Below, in pieces: positions 18,287-26,067 of a stretch of DNA of 64,000 nucleotides. The notes beneath the pieces are model-generated. The model searched no databases. It was not told the origin of the DNA and worked only from the letters and a program-made list of their open reading frames with translations. The stretch comes from an uncultured Bacteroidales bacterium. GTDB taxonomy: Bacteria > Bacteroidota > Bacteroidia > Bacteroidales > Bacteroidaceae. Every line of letters starts with the position of its first letter. The stretch's first letter is position 1. A program made the translations under genes and the position numbers. The stretch covers positions 1-64,000 of the forward strand of contig CADCGD010000003.1 of NCBI GenBank assembly GCA_902800925.1. Direction: 5' to 3'.

Positions 18287-20482
18287 TTATTCTAATGTTA
18301 ACAGACACTCGCCGTTCTTGACAACGGCACTACCGACAGGAAGACTCTGATGCTTCACCTTACCACGGCCATGCAGTTTAACTCGTAGGCCATAGGTTTC
18401 CAACAGATAGACAGCATCCTTGGCACCCATCCCCGTCACATCGGGAACCGTGGTGTCACTGACCTTGGTCTTTGACAGGGCTACACCATCGTGACGACGC
18501 TCCGCACTACCCCAGATAGGATTACCATTCGAGTAGCTGCCACCCCAGTGTTTATTGGTCTTTACACCCAGATCAGAGAGGACCTGACTGGCAGCGGCAA
18601 TATTTCCGTTTTTCACATCGGGAATAACGACAGAATGCTCATCATGGGCATCGTCAACACGCATCTTCAGATGACGAGCCATCACACCCTCAGCAATATG
18701 GTGGAAGACGACACCACTCATACCACCACCTGATGCTGGCAGACCGGTCTTCTTGATACAGACAATACACGTGTAGCGAGGGTCGTCGGCTGGGAAGTAG
18801 CCAGAGAACGACAGCCAATAGCGGGTAACACCTGAATGGTAGCTACCATGCTGGTCTGCAACCTGTGCGGTACCAGTCTTACCAGCCACCTTAAACAGCG
18901 GAGAACCTGCTTTTCGTCCTAGACCTTGGCTGACTACATGTTCCAGAATGGTCTGCATGGTCTTGATAGCCTGTGGCTTGGCAATACGTTCTTTGATGAC
19001 CTCTGGCTCAAACTCGGCAATGGTCTCACCGTTCTTGACAATCTTCTTGACAAAGCGTGGACGCATCATCTTACCATTGTTGGCGATGGCATTATAAAAC
19101 GTCACCGTATTGATAGGTGCAATCTGCGTCTCATAACCAATAGACATCCAGGGCAGGGCCGTCTTGCTCCAGTTCTCATACTGGCCACGCTTATTCTTGT
19201 GGGGCATGCGGATACGAGGAGGCAGATAACCCACCAATGGCAGTTTCAGGTCTTCATGAATACCAACGCGGTAGAGTCCCTTGACATAACGCTCAGGCTC
19301 CTTGCCATAGAACTTATCAATGACATGACTGACACCGATATTTGAACTGACCTCCAGCGTACGGGCTACATTGATATCGCCATAGCCACCACGACGCCAG
19401 TTATGGTCTTTCATCCAACGGCCGTGCATTTCCTGAACACCACTACCCGTATGGATGACATAGCTGGTGTCCACAACAGCATCGTCGAGGGCCACAAGGA
19501 ATGAGGCGACTTTGAATACGGAACCAGGCTCGCAACGATAGCTGATAGCACTGTTCACGGCCTCTGCATATTGGTAGTTTTCAGGACTGTCACCCATGCG
19601 CATCATATTGACAATAGCCTTCACGTCACCCGTCTTCACTTCCATGAGGATAGCAACACCCATCTCACCATTGACGAGTTTCAGCTCGTCTATCAATGCA
19701 CGTTCAGCGATATCCTGCATGTTGACATCGATGGTAGTGACAATATCGGCGCCATCGACAGGCAGCATGACAGGGATATTCATGTACTTATTAAGCACCT
19801 TACGACGACCCGTGATACCTGGTGTACCACGCAGGATAGAGTCGTACGACATCTCCAAACCGAAGTAAGCAGAGTCCTTGGCACCGAACAAACCGCCAAT
19901 GGTACGCTTAGCCAGCGAACCGAAGGGGCGGTTGCGCGAGTTATAGATTTCCTCCGTAAAGCCACTCTTGTTCTTCGACATATTGAAGAAGGGGAGTTGC
20001 TTCACCTCCATATAGGTATTGTAGTCGATGCGCTTCGGCCAGATATTCCACCAGCGGGAACCCATCTTCTGCTGACCAGTCTTCTTGTCGTACACCATCT
20101 TGTGGCGACCTTCCTCCAAATTGGCCTTGAACTCCTCGGCCGTACGCGTGGGGAATATACGGTGTAGTCCCTCACAGACAGAATCCACCTTGTCCAACCA
20201 TAACGAGTCGTCCTCGAAGGCAGAAGCCTGGAAGTCCATAAAGATTTTATATTCCGGTATCGAGCTGGCCATCAACTGACCATCACTGCTGAGGATATTG
20301 CCACGGTTAGGTTTCACTACCACACTATCTCGCTTCAAACGACCTGCCACCTCTGTCCAGTACTGCTTCTTGGCAGTCATGATATAGAAGGCTTTGCCGA
20401 TGACAGCAAAACCAATAAGCGTCAGCACTAAGGCTATAGCCATGTAGCGCGGCATCACTTTATCATTGTCAAACTTGCTCAT
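18287..20482 (-). CDS. ftsI: Septal transpeptidase FtsI (PBP3) with PASTA domain
   Basis: A 731-residue class B penicillin-binding protein that cross-links septal peptidoglycan. One N-terminal membrane anchor (about residues 14-34), the dimerisation or pedestal region, then a transpeptidase domain with active-site Ser321 in SVFK, the SSN motif at 379-381 and KTGT at 535-538. A C-terminal PASTA-like domain (about 676-731, beginning TVPDVTGMGAKDAV) is present. Its start overlaps the ftsL stop by four bases (ATGA). Confidence 0.96.
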   Translation of the reverse strand: MSKFDNDKVMPRYMAIALVLTLIGFAVIGKAFYIMTAKKQYWTEVAGRLKRDSVVVKPNRGNILSSDGQLMASSIPEYKIFMDFQASAFEDDSLWLDKVDSVCEGLHRIFPTRTAEEFKANLEEGRHKMVYDKKTGQQKMGSRWWNIWPKRIDYNTYMEVKQLPFFNMSKNKSGFTEEIYNSRNRPFGSLAKRTIGGLFGAKDSAYFGLEMSYDSILRGTPGITGRRKVLNKYMNIPVMLPVDGADIVTTIDVNMQDIAERALIDELKLVNGEMGVAILMEVKTGDVKAIVNMMRMGDSPENYQYAEAVNSAISYRCEPGSVFKVASFLVALDDAVVDTSYVIHTGSGVQEMHGRWMKDHNWRRGGYGDINVARTLEVSSNIGVSHVIDKFYGKEPERYVKGLYRVGIHEDLKLPLVGYLPPRIRMPHKNKRGQYENWSKTALPWMSIGYETQIAPINTVTFYNAIANNGKMMRPRFVKKIVKNGETIAEFEPEVIKERIAKPQAIKTMQTILEHVVSQGLGRKAGSPLFKVAGKTGTAQVADQHGSYHSGVTRYWLSFSGYFPADDPRYTCIVCIKKTGLPASGGGMSGVVFHHIAEGVMARHLKMRVDDAHDEHSVVIPDVKNGNIAAASQVLSDLGVKTNKHWGGSYSNGNPIWGSAERRHDGVALSKTKVSDTTVPDVTGMGAKDAVYLLETYGLRVKLHGRGKVKHQSLPVGSAVVKNGECLLTLE

Positions 20483-20946
20483 TCTGGTACTTCTATGATA
20501 TAGGGTGGCTGGTCTGCCTGGTGAAGCAGCGAATCATTATTCTGTTTCAATATCTCTAAGACGTGACTCTCACGACACTTCTCTGTCAATCGACTCGACG
20601 AACTCAACGCCCTGAACTTGGCATCCTTCAACTGCTGTTCCATCTTGTCAATAGTCAACATATCTTGCTGACACTGATAACGGAAAGCAACATAGACCGT
20701 TGAAAAGGCGACAATCAGCACAAACAGCCAGATTTGTGAACGTACCATCTCCGAAGTCAGCAAGTCACCACCAAGGATGGTACGCAGATTCAGTTGGGAC
20801 GAAGGCTTAGGGTCTTCCTCACTCACCGTTTCCTTAATCTTCTTCAGCGTCTCCTTCAGGTCGCTCTCACCCTGACCTTTCTCATCGGCCTTCACAGGTG
20901 CCTCACCCTCTTGGATAAGCTCTTCTTGTATCTTTTCGTCAGCCAT
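20479..20946 (-). CDS. ftsL: FtsL-like cell division protein (Bacteroidetes type)
   Basis: A 155-residue bitopic protein with a charged cytoplasmic N-terminus, one transmembrane helix (about residues 72-90) and a periplasmic coiled-coil-forming segment (QQDMLTIDKMEQQLKDAKF). Position between rsmH and ftsI and the overall plan identify it as the FtsL-like protein of the phylum, which connects FtsQ with FtsW/FtsI. Sequence similarity to proteobacterial FtsL is weak, so the call rests on context and topology. Confidence 0.85.
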   Translation of the reverse strand: MADEKIQEELIQEGEAPVKADEKGQGESDLKETLKKIKETVSEEDPKPSSQLNLRTILGGDLLTSEMVRSQIWLFVLIVAFSTVYVAFRYQCQQDMLTIDKMEQQLKDAKFRALSSSSRLTEKCRESHVLEILKQNNDSLLHQADQPPYIIEVPE

Positions 20947-20955
20947 ATATCTCTG

Positions 20956-21864
20956 TTAAATTCTTTCTGCGATGCGGAGCTTGGCACTACGACTGCGCGG
21001 ATTCTCCGTCTGCTCTTGTTCACTAGGCACTGTCACTTTGTTGACAGATTTGAAGGGCGAATGAAAACGTCCGAAAAAATCCTGTTCTACCCTGCCCTCT
21101 GCATTACCTGATTTCATCACGTTTTTCACGATGCGGTCTTCCAGCGAATGATAGGTGATAACGCTCAGTCGTCCACCTTCTCTTAGCAAACAAGTAGCAC
21201 CCTTCAGCATCTCACGCAAGGCATCCATCTCGTGGTTCACTTCAATGCGCAGTGCCTGATAGATCTTTGCCATGTCTTTCTTCCACTGGCTGTTGGGACT
21301 GTCCACATGGATACCCAGCACTTGCAACAACTGACCTGTCGTCTCTATGCGTTCCTGTTGGCGGGCCTTCACAATGGCTCTTGCAATACGGCGGGCGTCT
21401 TTCAGTTCTCCATAGAGATAGAAAACATCTGCCAACTGCTCTTCAGTATAGTCGTTCAGCACTTCAGCAGCGGTCTTACCAGCGCGATTGTTCATACGCA
21501 TATCCAAAGGGGCATCAAAGCGGAAAGAGAATCCGCGTGTTTCGTCATCGAAATGGTGACTCGACACGCCCAAATCAGCCAGCAATCCGTCAATATGCTC
21601 CACACCATAGTACTGCATCCAGTTCTCTATATATCTAAAGTTGCTGCGTACGAAGGTAAATCTATCATCGTTAACGATATTTTTTTCAGCATCGGCATCT
21701 TGGTCAAAACTATACAGATGACCTTTGGCTCCCAGTCGTGAGAGTATCTCCTTGGAGTGACCGCCACCACCGAAGGTAACATCCACATAAACGCCATCGG
21801 GCTGGATATCCAGTCCGTCAACGCTCTCCCTGAGGAGAACAGGAATGTGGTATATCGACTCCAT
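20956..21864 (-). CDS. rsmH: 16S rRNA (cytosine-1402-N4)-methyltransferase RsmH
   Basis: A 302-residue SAM-dependent enzyme that methylates N4 of C1402 in 16S rRNA. The conserved start (HIPVLLRESVDGL), SAM-binding DVTFGGGGHS, GLLADLGVSSHHFD and the FSFRFDAPLDMRM stretch are all present, as is ITYHSLEDRIVK near the C-terminus. Length and position directly after mraZ are standard. Confidence 0.97.
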   Translation of the reverse strand: MESIYHIPVLLRESVDGLDIQPDGVYVDVTFGGGGHSKEILSRLGAKGHLYSFDQDADAEKNIVNDDRFTFVRSNFRYIENWMQYYGVEHIDGLLADLGVSSHHFDDETRGFSFRFDAPLDMRMNNRAGKTAAEVLNDYTEEQLADVFYLYGELKDARRIARAIVKARQQERIETTGQLLQVLGIHVDSPNSQWKKDMAKIYQALRIEVNHEMDALREMLKGATCLLREGGRLSVITYHSLEDRIVKNVMKSGNAEGRVEQDFFGRFHSPFKSVNKVTVPSEQEQTENPRSRSAKLRIAERI

Positions 21865-21882
21865 TTATAATTTTATGGTTTT

Positions 21883-22353
21883 TTATTTACCAATGTTAGC
21901 CGCTTCTTCCTCCACAGCCATCAGCTCCTCCAACGCCTCACCGAATTCCTCGGGATTCATCTGGTGCTGCTCTGCCTGCTGACAACTCCATATCTCTATC
22001 GTATCGCCCATGCCCACGAATTTCACATCCTGATCGATATCTGCCATACGCAGATAACGCTTGGGCACAAGGAAACGACCATTACCATCGAGTGTCAACA
22101 GTTCAACCTCGCTTACGAACTGACGGAACACCTGTTGGTGCTGCTTGTTCCAACGGTTCAAGCGCTGACGTAAGGCATCCATCTGTTCATTCCACACGCT
22201 TTCAGGGTAGAGCACAAGGCAAGGCTGAAAAACATCCTTGCGCAACACCAAACGTTCTTCACCCCCTGCTTGCAGTATTTTACGGAATACTGCGGGCAGG
22301 AAAGCGCGTCCCTTGGCGTCCATTTTGGCTTCTATATTACCTAAAAATCGCAT
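21883..22353 (-). CDS. mraZ: Transcriptional regulator MraZ
   Basis: A 156-residue AbrB-like DNA-binding protein with two MraZ half-domains, which regulates the dcw operon in other bacteria. The N-terminal half contains DAKGRAFLPAVFR and the second half LDGNGRFLVPKRYLR, both matching the DxxGR pattern of the family. It is the first gene of the cluster, and a -7 box lies about 30 bp upstream. Confidence 0.95.
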   Translation of the reverse strand: MRFLGNIEAKMDAKGRAFLPAVFRKILQAGGEERLVLRKDVFQPCLVLYPESVWNEQMDALRQRLNRWNKQHQQVFRQFVSEVELLTLDGNGRFLVPKRYLRMADIDQDVKFVGMGDTIEIWSCQQAEQHQMNPEEFGEALEELMAVEEEAANIGK

Positions 22354-22383
22354 GCGTACTTATATAAAAACTAGTTTCGGATG

Positions 22384-22391
22384 CAAAGGTA
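22384..22391 (-). promoter_or_regulatory. Probable -7 box of the mraZ/dcw operon
   Basis: On the minus strand this reads TACCTTTG, a perfect TAnnTTTG element, 31 bp before the mraZ start. The upstream C-rich stretch (CCACAATCCCCCACTTTTCCC on the plus strand, in part) has repeated CCCCAC words that could be the MraZ-type operator, though the usual TGGGN repeats are only partly matched. No good -33 box at 19-20 bp. Confidence 0.5.
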
Positions 22392-22506
22392 TACAATTTC
22401 CTCCACAATCCCCCACTTTTCCCCACATTTTTACGTGAAAAGATGCAAAAGATTGCTTATTTGCGCAAATTTTCTTTAAAAGTGCAGTTTTTAGAACATT
22501 TTTCCG

Positions 22507-22514
22507 TATATTTG
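22507..22514 (+). promoter_or_regulatory. Probable -7 box for the glsA-like gene
   Basis: TATATTTG matches TAnnTTTG and lies 27 bp before the ATG at 22541. The -33 region is not a good match. This promoter diverges from that of mraZ. Confidence 0.5.
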
Positions 22515-22540
22515 CATGCCATTAGTGCGAACAGAGAGAA

Positions 22541-23365
22541 ATGGGACAGATAACAGAGAAGACTATCGACATCGACAGTATCCTGAAAAACAAGATGGGA
22601 ACCAAGGCAAAATGGGTTCCACGTCCTTTGGTGTCATGGCTCAAGCATATTGCCCACCAGGATCAGGTAAACGCCTTCCTTTGGGAGTCGCGCGACAAGG
22701 TGGGCACACCTTGGCTAGAGGCTTGCGTGGATTATTTGGAAATGACACTTGAGGTAGAAGGCAAGGAGAACCTGCCCGACCCTGCCGACGGACGTCTTTA
22801 CACCTTCGTATCTAACCATCCTTTGGGCGGTGAAGACGGTGTGGCATTGGGCGCACTCATTGGGCGACATTACGACTCTCGCTTCCGCTATTTGGTCAAC
22901 GACTTGCTGATGTACTTGCCGGGACTCGCTCCACTGTGCATTCCCATCAACAAGACCGGCAAGGCCAGCCGCAACTTCCCTGCTATGGTGGAAGCTGGTT
23001 TTCAGAGCGACAACCACATGCTGATGTTCCCTGCAGGACTCTGCTCTCGCCGCCATGATGGTGTGATTCGCGACATTCCCTGGAAAAAGACATTCATCTC
23101 AAAGAGTGTTGAATACCAGCGCGACGTAGTTCCCATCCACTTCGGTGGACAGAACTCCAGCTTCTTCTATCGTCTGGCAAACTTCTCCGATCGTTTCCTA
23201 CCATTCAACTTAGCTATGCTGTATTTGGTCGATGAAATGTATAAAAATGTAGGAAAGACGTTCCGCGTTGCTATAGGCAAACCCATCCCTTGGCAAACCT
23301 TCGACAAGAGCAAAAGTCCGATGGAATGGGCAAAATATGTGCAAGACATCGTCTATTCTCTTTAA
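22541..23365 (+). CDS. glsA: Glycine-lipid O-acyltransferase (GlsA-like, PlsC-type fold)
   Basis: A 274-residue acyltransferase of the PlsC/OlsA kind. The catalytic motif is NHPLGGEDG, giving H93-X5-D99 instead of the classical HX4D, and the substrate-binding counterpart is MFPAGLCSR. The next gene encodes an OlsB-like N-acyltransferase. In Bacteroides thetaiotaomicron such an adjacent pair (glsA/glsB) makes glycine lipids: the N-acyltransferase first acylates glycine and this enzyme then adds the second acyl group by O-acylation. Assignment here rests on motif and gene pairing. An ornithine-lipid or phosphatidic-acid role is possible but less likely. Confidence 0.8.
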   Translation: MGQITEKTIDIDSILKNKMGTKAKWVPRPLVSWLKHIAHQDQVNAFLWESRDKVGTPWLEACVDYLEMTLEVEGKENLPDPADGRLYTFVSNHPLGGEDGVALGALIGRHYDSRFRYLVNDLLMYLPGLAPLCIPINKTGKASRNFPAMVEAGFQSDNHMLMFPAGLCSRRHDGVIRDIPWKKTFISKSVEYQRDVVPIHFGGQNSSFFYRLANFSDRFLPFNLAMLYLVDEMYKNVGKTFRVAIGKPIPWQTFDKSKSPMEWAKYVQDIVYSL

Positions 23366-23393
23366 TCATAAAAAAACTTAACTCACAACTATA

Positions 23394-24386
23394 ATGGAAC
23401 AACCGATTATCCAGCCCATCTCAAAGGAAGTACTTAAGAGCGAGCTCACTCCCGACAAGCAGTTGCGCATGACCAACAAGAGCAACAACAAGATTTATGT
23501 CGTCACGGCACATAATGCACCCAACGTGATGCAAGAAATTGGCCGACTGCGTGAGATTGCTTTCCGTGAGGCTGGCGGAGGTACTGGCAAAGAGGTCGAC
23601 ATCGACGAATTCGACATTTGCGAGAACTGTTACAAACAGCTCATCGTCTGGAATCCAGAAGAAGAAGAGATTATCGGTGGATACCGTTATTTATGTGGAA
23701 CAGATTGGGATTACGACGAGAAAGGCCAACCCATCCTAGCTACGAGCCACATGTTCCATTTCTCCGAGCATTTTATTAAGGACTATGCACCTTGGACCAT
23801 CGAACTCGGGCGTTCTTTTGTCTCTCTTCCCTATCAAAGTTCACGAATGGGTGCCAAAAGTCTGTTTGCACTAGACAACCTGTGGGATGGACTTGGAGCA
23901 CTAACGGTTATCAAGCCCAATGTAAAATACTACTTTGGAAAGATGACGATGTATCCTAGTTACATCCGCAAAGGACGCGACATGATTCTCTACTTCCTCC
24001 AAAAATATTTCGACGACAAAGAGAACCTCATTATTCCGATGAAACCACTGGAAATAGAAACAGACGCCACCGAGTTGGCAGCACTTTTCTGCGGTAACGA
24101 CTTTAAGGAAGACTATAAGATCTTAAATGGTGAAATTCGCAAATTAGGCTATAACATCCCACCACTGGTCAACGCCTACATGGGACTGTCACCAACAATG
24201 AAGTTGTTTGGCACAGCTATCAACTATGGGTTTGGTGACGTAGAAGAAACAGGTATACTGATAGCCATTGATGAAATCTTCGAAGAAAAGCGCAAACGCC
24301 ATATCGACTCCTTCATCCATGAGCATCGCAACGAACTGAAGCTGACATCAGGTGCCAATAAAATCATCTATAAGGATAAGGAATAG
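23394..24386 (+). CDS. glsB: Glycine N-acyltransferase (GlsB-like, OlsB/GNAT family)
   Basis: A 330-residue GNAT-fold protein of the hemolysin/OlsB type, expected to transfer a 3-hydroxyacyl group from acyl-ACP to the amino group of glycine. Visible family parts are the IGRLREIAFREAGGGTGKEVDIDEFD segment (only its start and end quoted as one region, about residues 50-75) and RYLCGTDWDYDEKG. The protein begins 28 bp after the O-acyltransferase gene. Together they would produce lyso- and mature glycine lipids of the envelope. It is followed after 6 bp by the HprK-like gene, so the lipid genes and the putative peptide system appear to share one transcript. Confidence 0.8.
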   Translation: MEQPIIQPISKEVLKSELTPDKQLRMTNKSNNKIYVVTAHNAPNVMQEIGRLREIAFREAGGGTGKEVDIDEFDICENCYKQLIVWNPEEEEIIGGYRYLCGTDWDYDEKGQPILATSHMFHFSEHFIKDYAPWTIELGRSFVSLPYQSSRMGAKSLFALDNLWDGLGALTVIKPNVKYYFGKMTMYPSYIRKGRDMILYFLQKYFDDKENLIIPMKPLEIETDATELAALFCGNDFKEDYKILNGEIRKLGYNIPPLVNAYMGLSPTMKLFGTAINYGFGDVEETGILIAIDEIFEEKRKRHIDSFIHEHRNELKLTSGANKIIYKDKE

Positions 24387-24392
24387 GCTAGA

Positions 24393-25256
24393 ATGAAGCA
24401 TTACTACAAAGTCGCAGAACACGTATTCTCGGTAGACATACCCGAAGAGTCCTCTCTTCTCGATGAAATGGGGCAATATGCTCCATTTTCTGTCAACGAG
24501 AGCGACCATGTAGTTTTCTCACTACGTCTCGTTGAAAAGGACGATTTCCCACAGACCGACGATATCATCACAGAGATGAATCAGGACGATGACGGTTCAC
24601 AGATTCTGGCAGGTCTACTGAACGGGAAACCATACTTTGAGTTCCAGCTATGGGGGCGTTGTGCTGCACGCATGATTACGGACGACCTTTACCAGCATGC
24701 TGACGTCCTGTTGGTCGACGAGCCGTTGTTTGGCATTAATAATGCTCTGATGGTGATGTACGCCTTGTCAACGGCCAATCTGCAAACAGCCCTTTTCCAC
24801 TCTTCCGTCGTCAGTTGTGCTGGCTACGGCTACATGTTCTTAGGCAAGAGCGGCACAGGAAAGAGTACGCATTCTAGCCTGTGGCTCAAGCACGTCGGCG
24901 CTACCGAACTGGTCAACGACGACAATCCTGTAGTACGCCGAATGTCCGATGGATTCTATGTTTTTGGTTCTCCTTGGAGTGGCAAAACACCATGCTATCG
25001 CAATGTGCGCTATCCGTTAGGCGGTGTTGTCCAACTGAGTCAGGCACCTTACAATAAAATACAACGTCTGAGTCCTCTCATGGCCTATGCAGCGTTGGTA
25101 CCATCCATCTCTGGCAAGCGTTGGGACAAACAGGTAGCTGAGGGACTCCACGAAACCGAGGATATGATGGCTGGCGAAGTAGATGTTTGGCACCTGGAAT
25201 GTCTGCCCGATGCTGATGCTGCCCAGCTTTGTTCTAAAACGATACGTAAGGCATGA
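24393..25256 (+). CDS. HPr-kinase-like P-loop protein of peptide-modification clusters
   Basis: A 287-residue protein with a central P-loop GKSGTGKST (residues 151-159) and a downstream acidic motif NDDNP (175-179), the layout of HPr kinase/phosphorylase C-terminal domains. HPr itself is not encoded here. HprK homologues occur in lasso-peptide clusters, where one (as in paeninodin) phosphorylates the C-terminal residue of the precursor. The following genes encode a signal-peptidase-like protein, a PqqD-like recognition protein and an ABC exporter, so a role as a peptide or protein kinase in maturation is inferred. The residue acted on is unknown. It overlaps the next gene by four bases (ATGA). 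Confidence 0.7.
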   Translation: MKHYYKVAEHVFSVDIPEESSLLDEMGQYAPFSVNESDHVVFSLRLVEKDDFPQTDDIITEMNQDDDGSQILAGLLNGKPYFEFQLWGRCAARMITDDLYQHADVLLVDEPLFGINNALMVMYALSTANLQTALFHSSVVSCAGYGYMFLGKSGTGKSTHSSLWLKHVGATELVNDDNPVVRRMSDGFYVFGSPWSGKTPCYRNVRYPLGGVVQLSQAPYNKIQRLSPLMAYAALVPSISGKRWDKQVAEGLHETEDMMAGEVDVWHLECLPDADAAQLCSKTIRKA

Positions 25257-25705
25257 ATACCATTTCTGATGACGAGATTATCAAGAGTGCCATCAAGTTG
25301 GTCAACGAAGGCCTACGTGTCACCTTTCCTGTGAAGGGTTATAGCATGCTCCCGTTTATCATTGGCGGCAAGGAGAGTGTTGACCTCGTCAAACCTATTG
25401 ACATACAGGTAGGACATGTCGTACTAGCATGGGTTGAAGGGTGCCGCTACGTGGTGCATCGCATCATTCAGATAGACGGCGACAAGGTCGTGCTGATGGG
25501 TGATGGCAATATTGCTGGCGTAGAGCACTGCATGCTCAGCGATGTAGCAGCTCTGGCCGTTAACGTCGTCACGCCAAAAGGCAAACACAACAACCTCTAC
25601 TCCCCATGGCGCATCAAAGCTAGCCACCTATGGTGGCGACTGCTTCCTATCCGCCGATGGATTCTGGCTATCTATCGAAGAACATGGCTGAAAATCATGT
25701 CGTAA
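25253..25705 (+). CDS. S24/S26-family peptidase with Ser-His arrangement
   Basis: A 150-residue protein related to signal peptidases. The nucleophile motif is GYSMLPF (Ser31), followed by VVHRI (His69) and MGDGN (Asp84). In most bacterial type I signal peptidases the general base is Lys; His at this place is the pattern of Sec11 and SipW-type enzymes. No clear N-terminal membrane anchor is visible; a hydrophobic, basic C-terminal segment (about 125-147, LLPIRRWILAIYRR) may attach it to the membrane. Wedged between an HprK-like and a PqqD-like gene, it is a good candidate for the leader peptidase of the putative system. Confidence 0.7.
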   Translation: MNTISDDEIIKSAIKLVNEGLRVTFPVKGYSMLPFIIGGKESVDLVKPIDIQVGHVVLAWVEGCRYVVHRIIQIDGDKVVLMGDGNIAGVEHCMLSDVAALAVNVVTPKGKHNNLYSPWRIKASHLWWRLLPIRRWILAIYRRTWLKIMS

Positions 25706-25755
25706 TATCGGAATATCGTTACATCGAAATATCGAAATCTCGAAACATCGAAAAA
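25703..25755. repeat. Simple-sequence tract before the PqqD-like gene
   Basis: Words of the form AATATCG / ACATCGA / AAATCTCG fill the 61-bp gap. The tract resembles the one between ftsA and ftsZ (inverse-complement word CGATATT). No small precursor ORF fits in this gap. Confidence 0.6.
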
Positions 25756-25766
25756 AAAGAAAGAAT

Positions 25767-26042
25767 ATGAAACAAAAAGAAGGATTTATACTGCGCACAG
25801 TCTGTGGCGAACACGTCATCGTAGCCGAAGGTCTGGGTACCATTGACTTTGGCAAACTCATCAGCCTCAACGAGACGGCTGCCTGGATATGGAAAAAAGC
25901 CGGTGAAATGGGAGATTTTGATATCGATAGTCTTGCAAAAGCACTTTGCGAAGAATACGAAGTCGATGCCCAACAGGCCCACGACGACATCACCAAGATG
26001 GTTAAGCAGTGGCAGGAACTGGGCATCATAGAAAACTCGTAA
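25767..26042 (+). CDS. PqqD-family peptide chaperone (RRE domain)
   Basis: A 91-residue protein with the PqqD fold pattern: three predicted beta strands in the first 35 residues (FILRTVCGEHVIVAEG, IDFGKLISLNETAAWIW) and a helical C-terminal half ending in the winged-helix part (VDAQQAHDDITKMVKQW). These proteins bind leader peptides of RiPP precursors and present them to modifying enzymes. It is the strongest sign that the surrounding genes act on a peptide. No precursor gene is recognised next to it. Confidence 0.8.
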   Translation: MKQKEGFILRTVCGEHVIVAEGLGTIDFGKLISLNETAAWIWKKAGEMGDFDIDSLAKALCEEYEVDAQQAHDDITKMVKQWQELGIIENS

Positions 26043-26067
26043 TTCCTAATTCCAAATTCGTAATTCC

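Noticed and set aside
24393-25256. True HPr kinase/phosphorylase of carbon regulation
   Set aside because: No HPr gene nearby, and the context (PqqD, peptidase, exporter) points to peptide modification.
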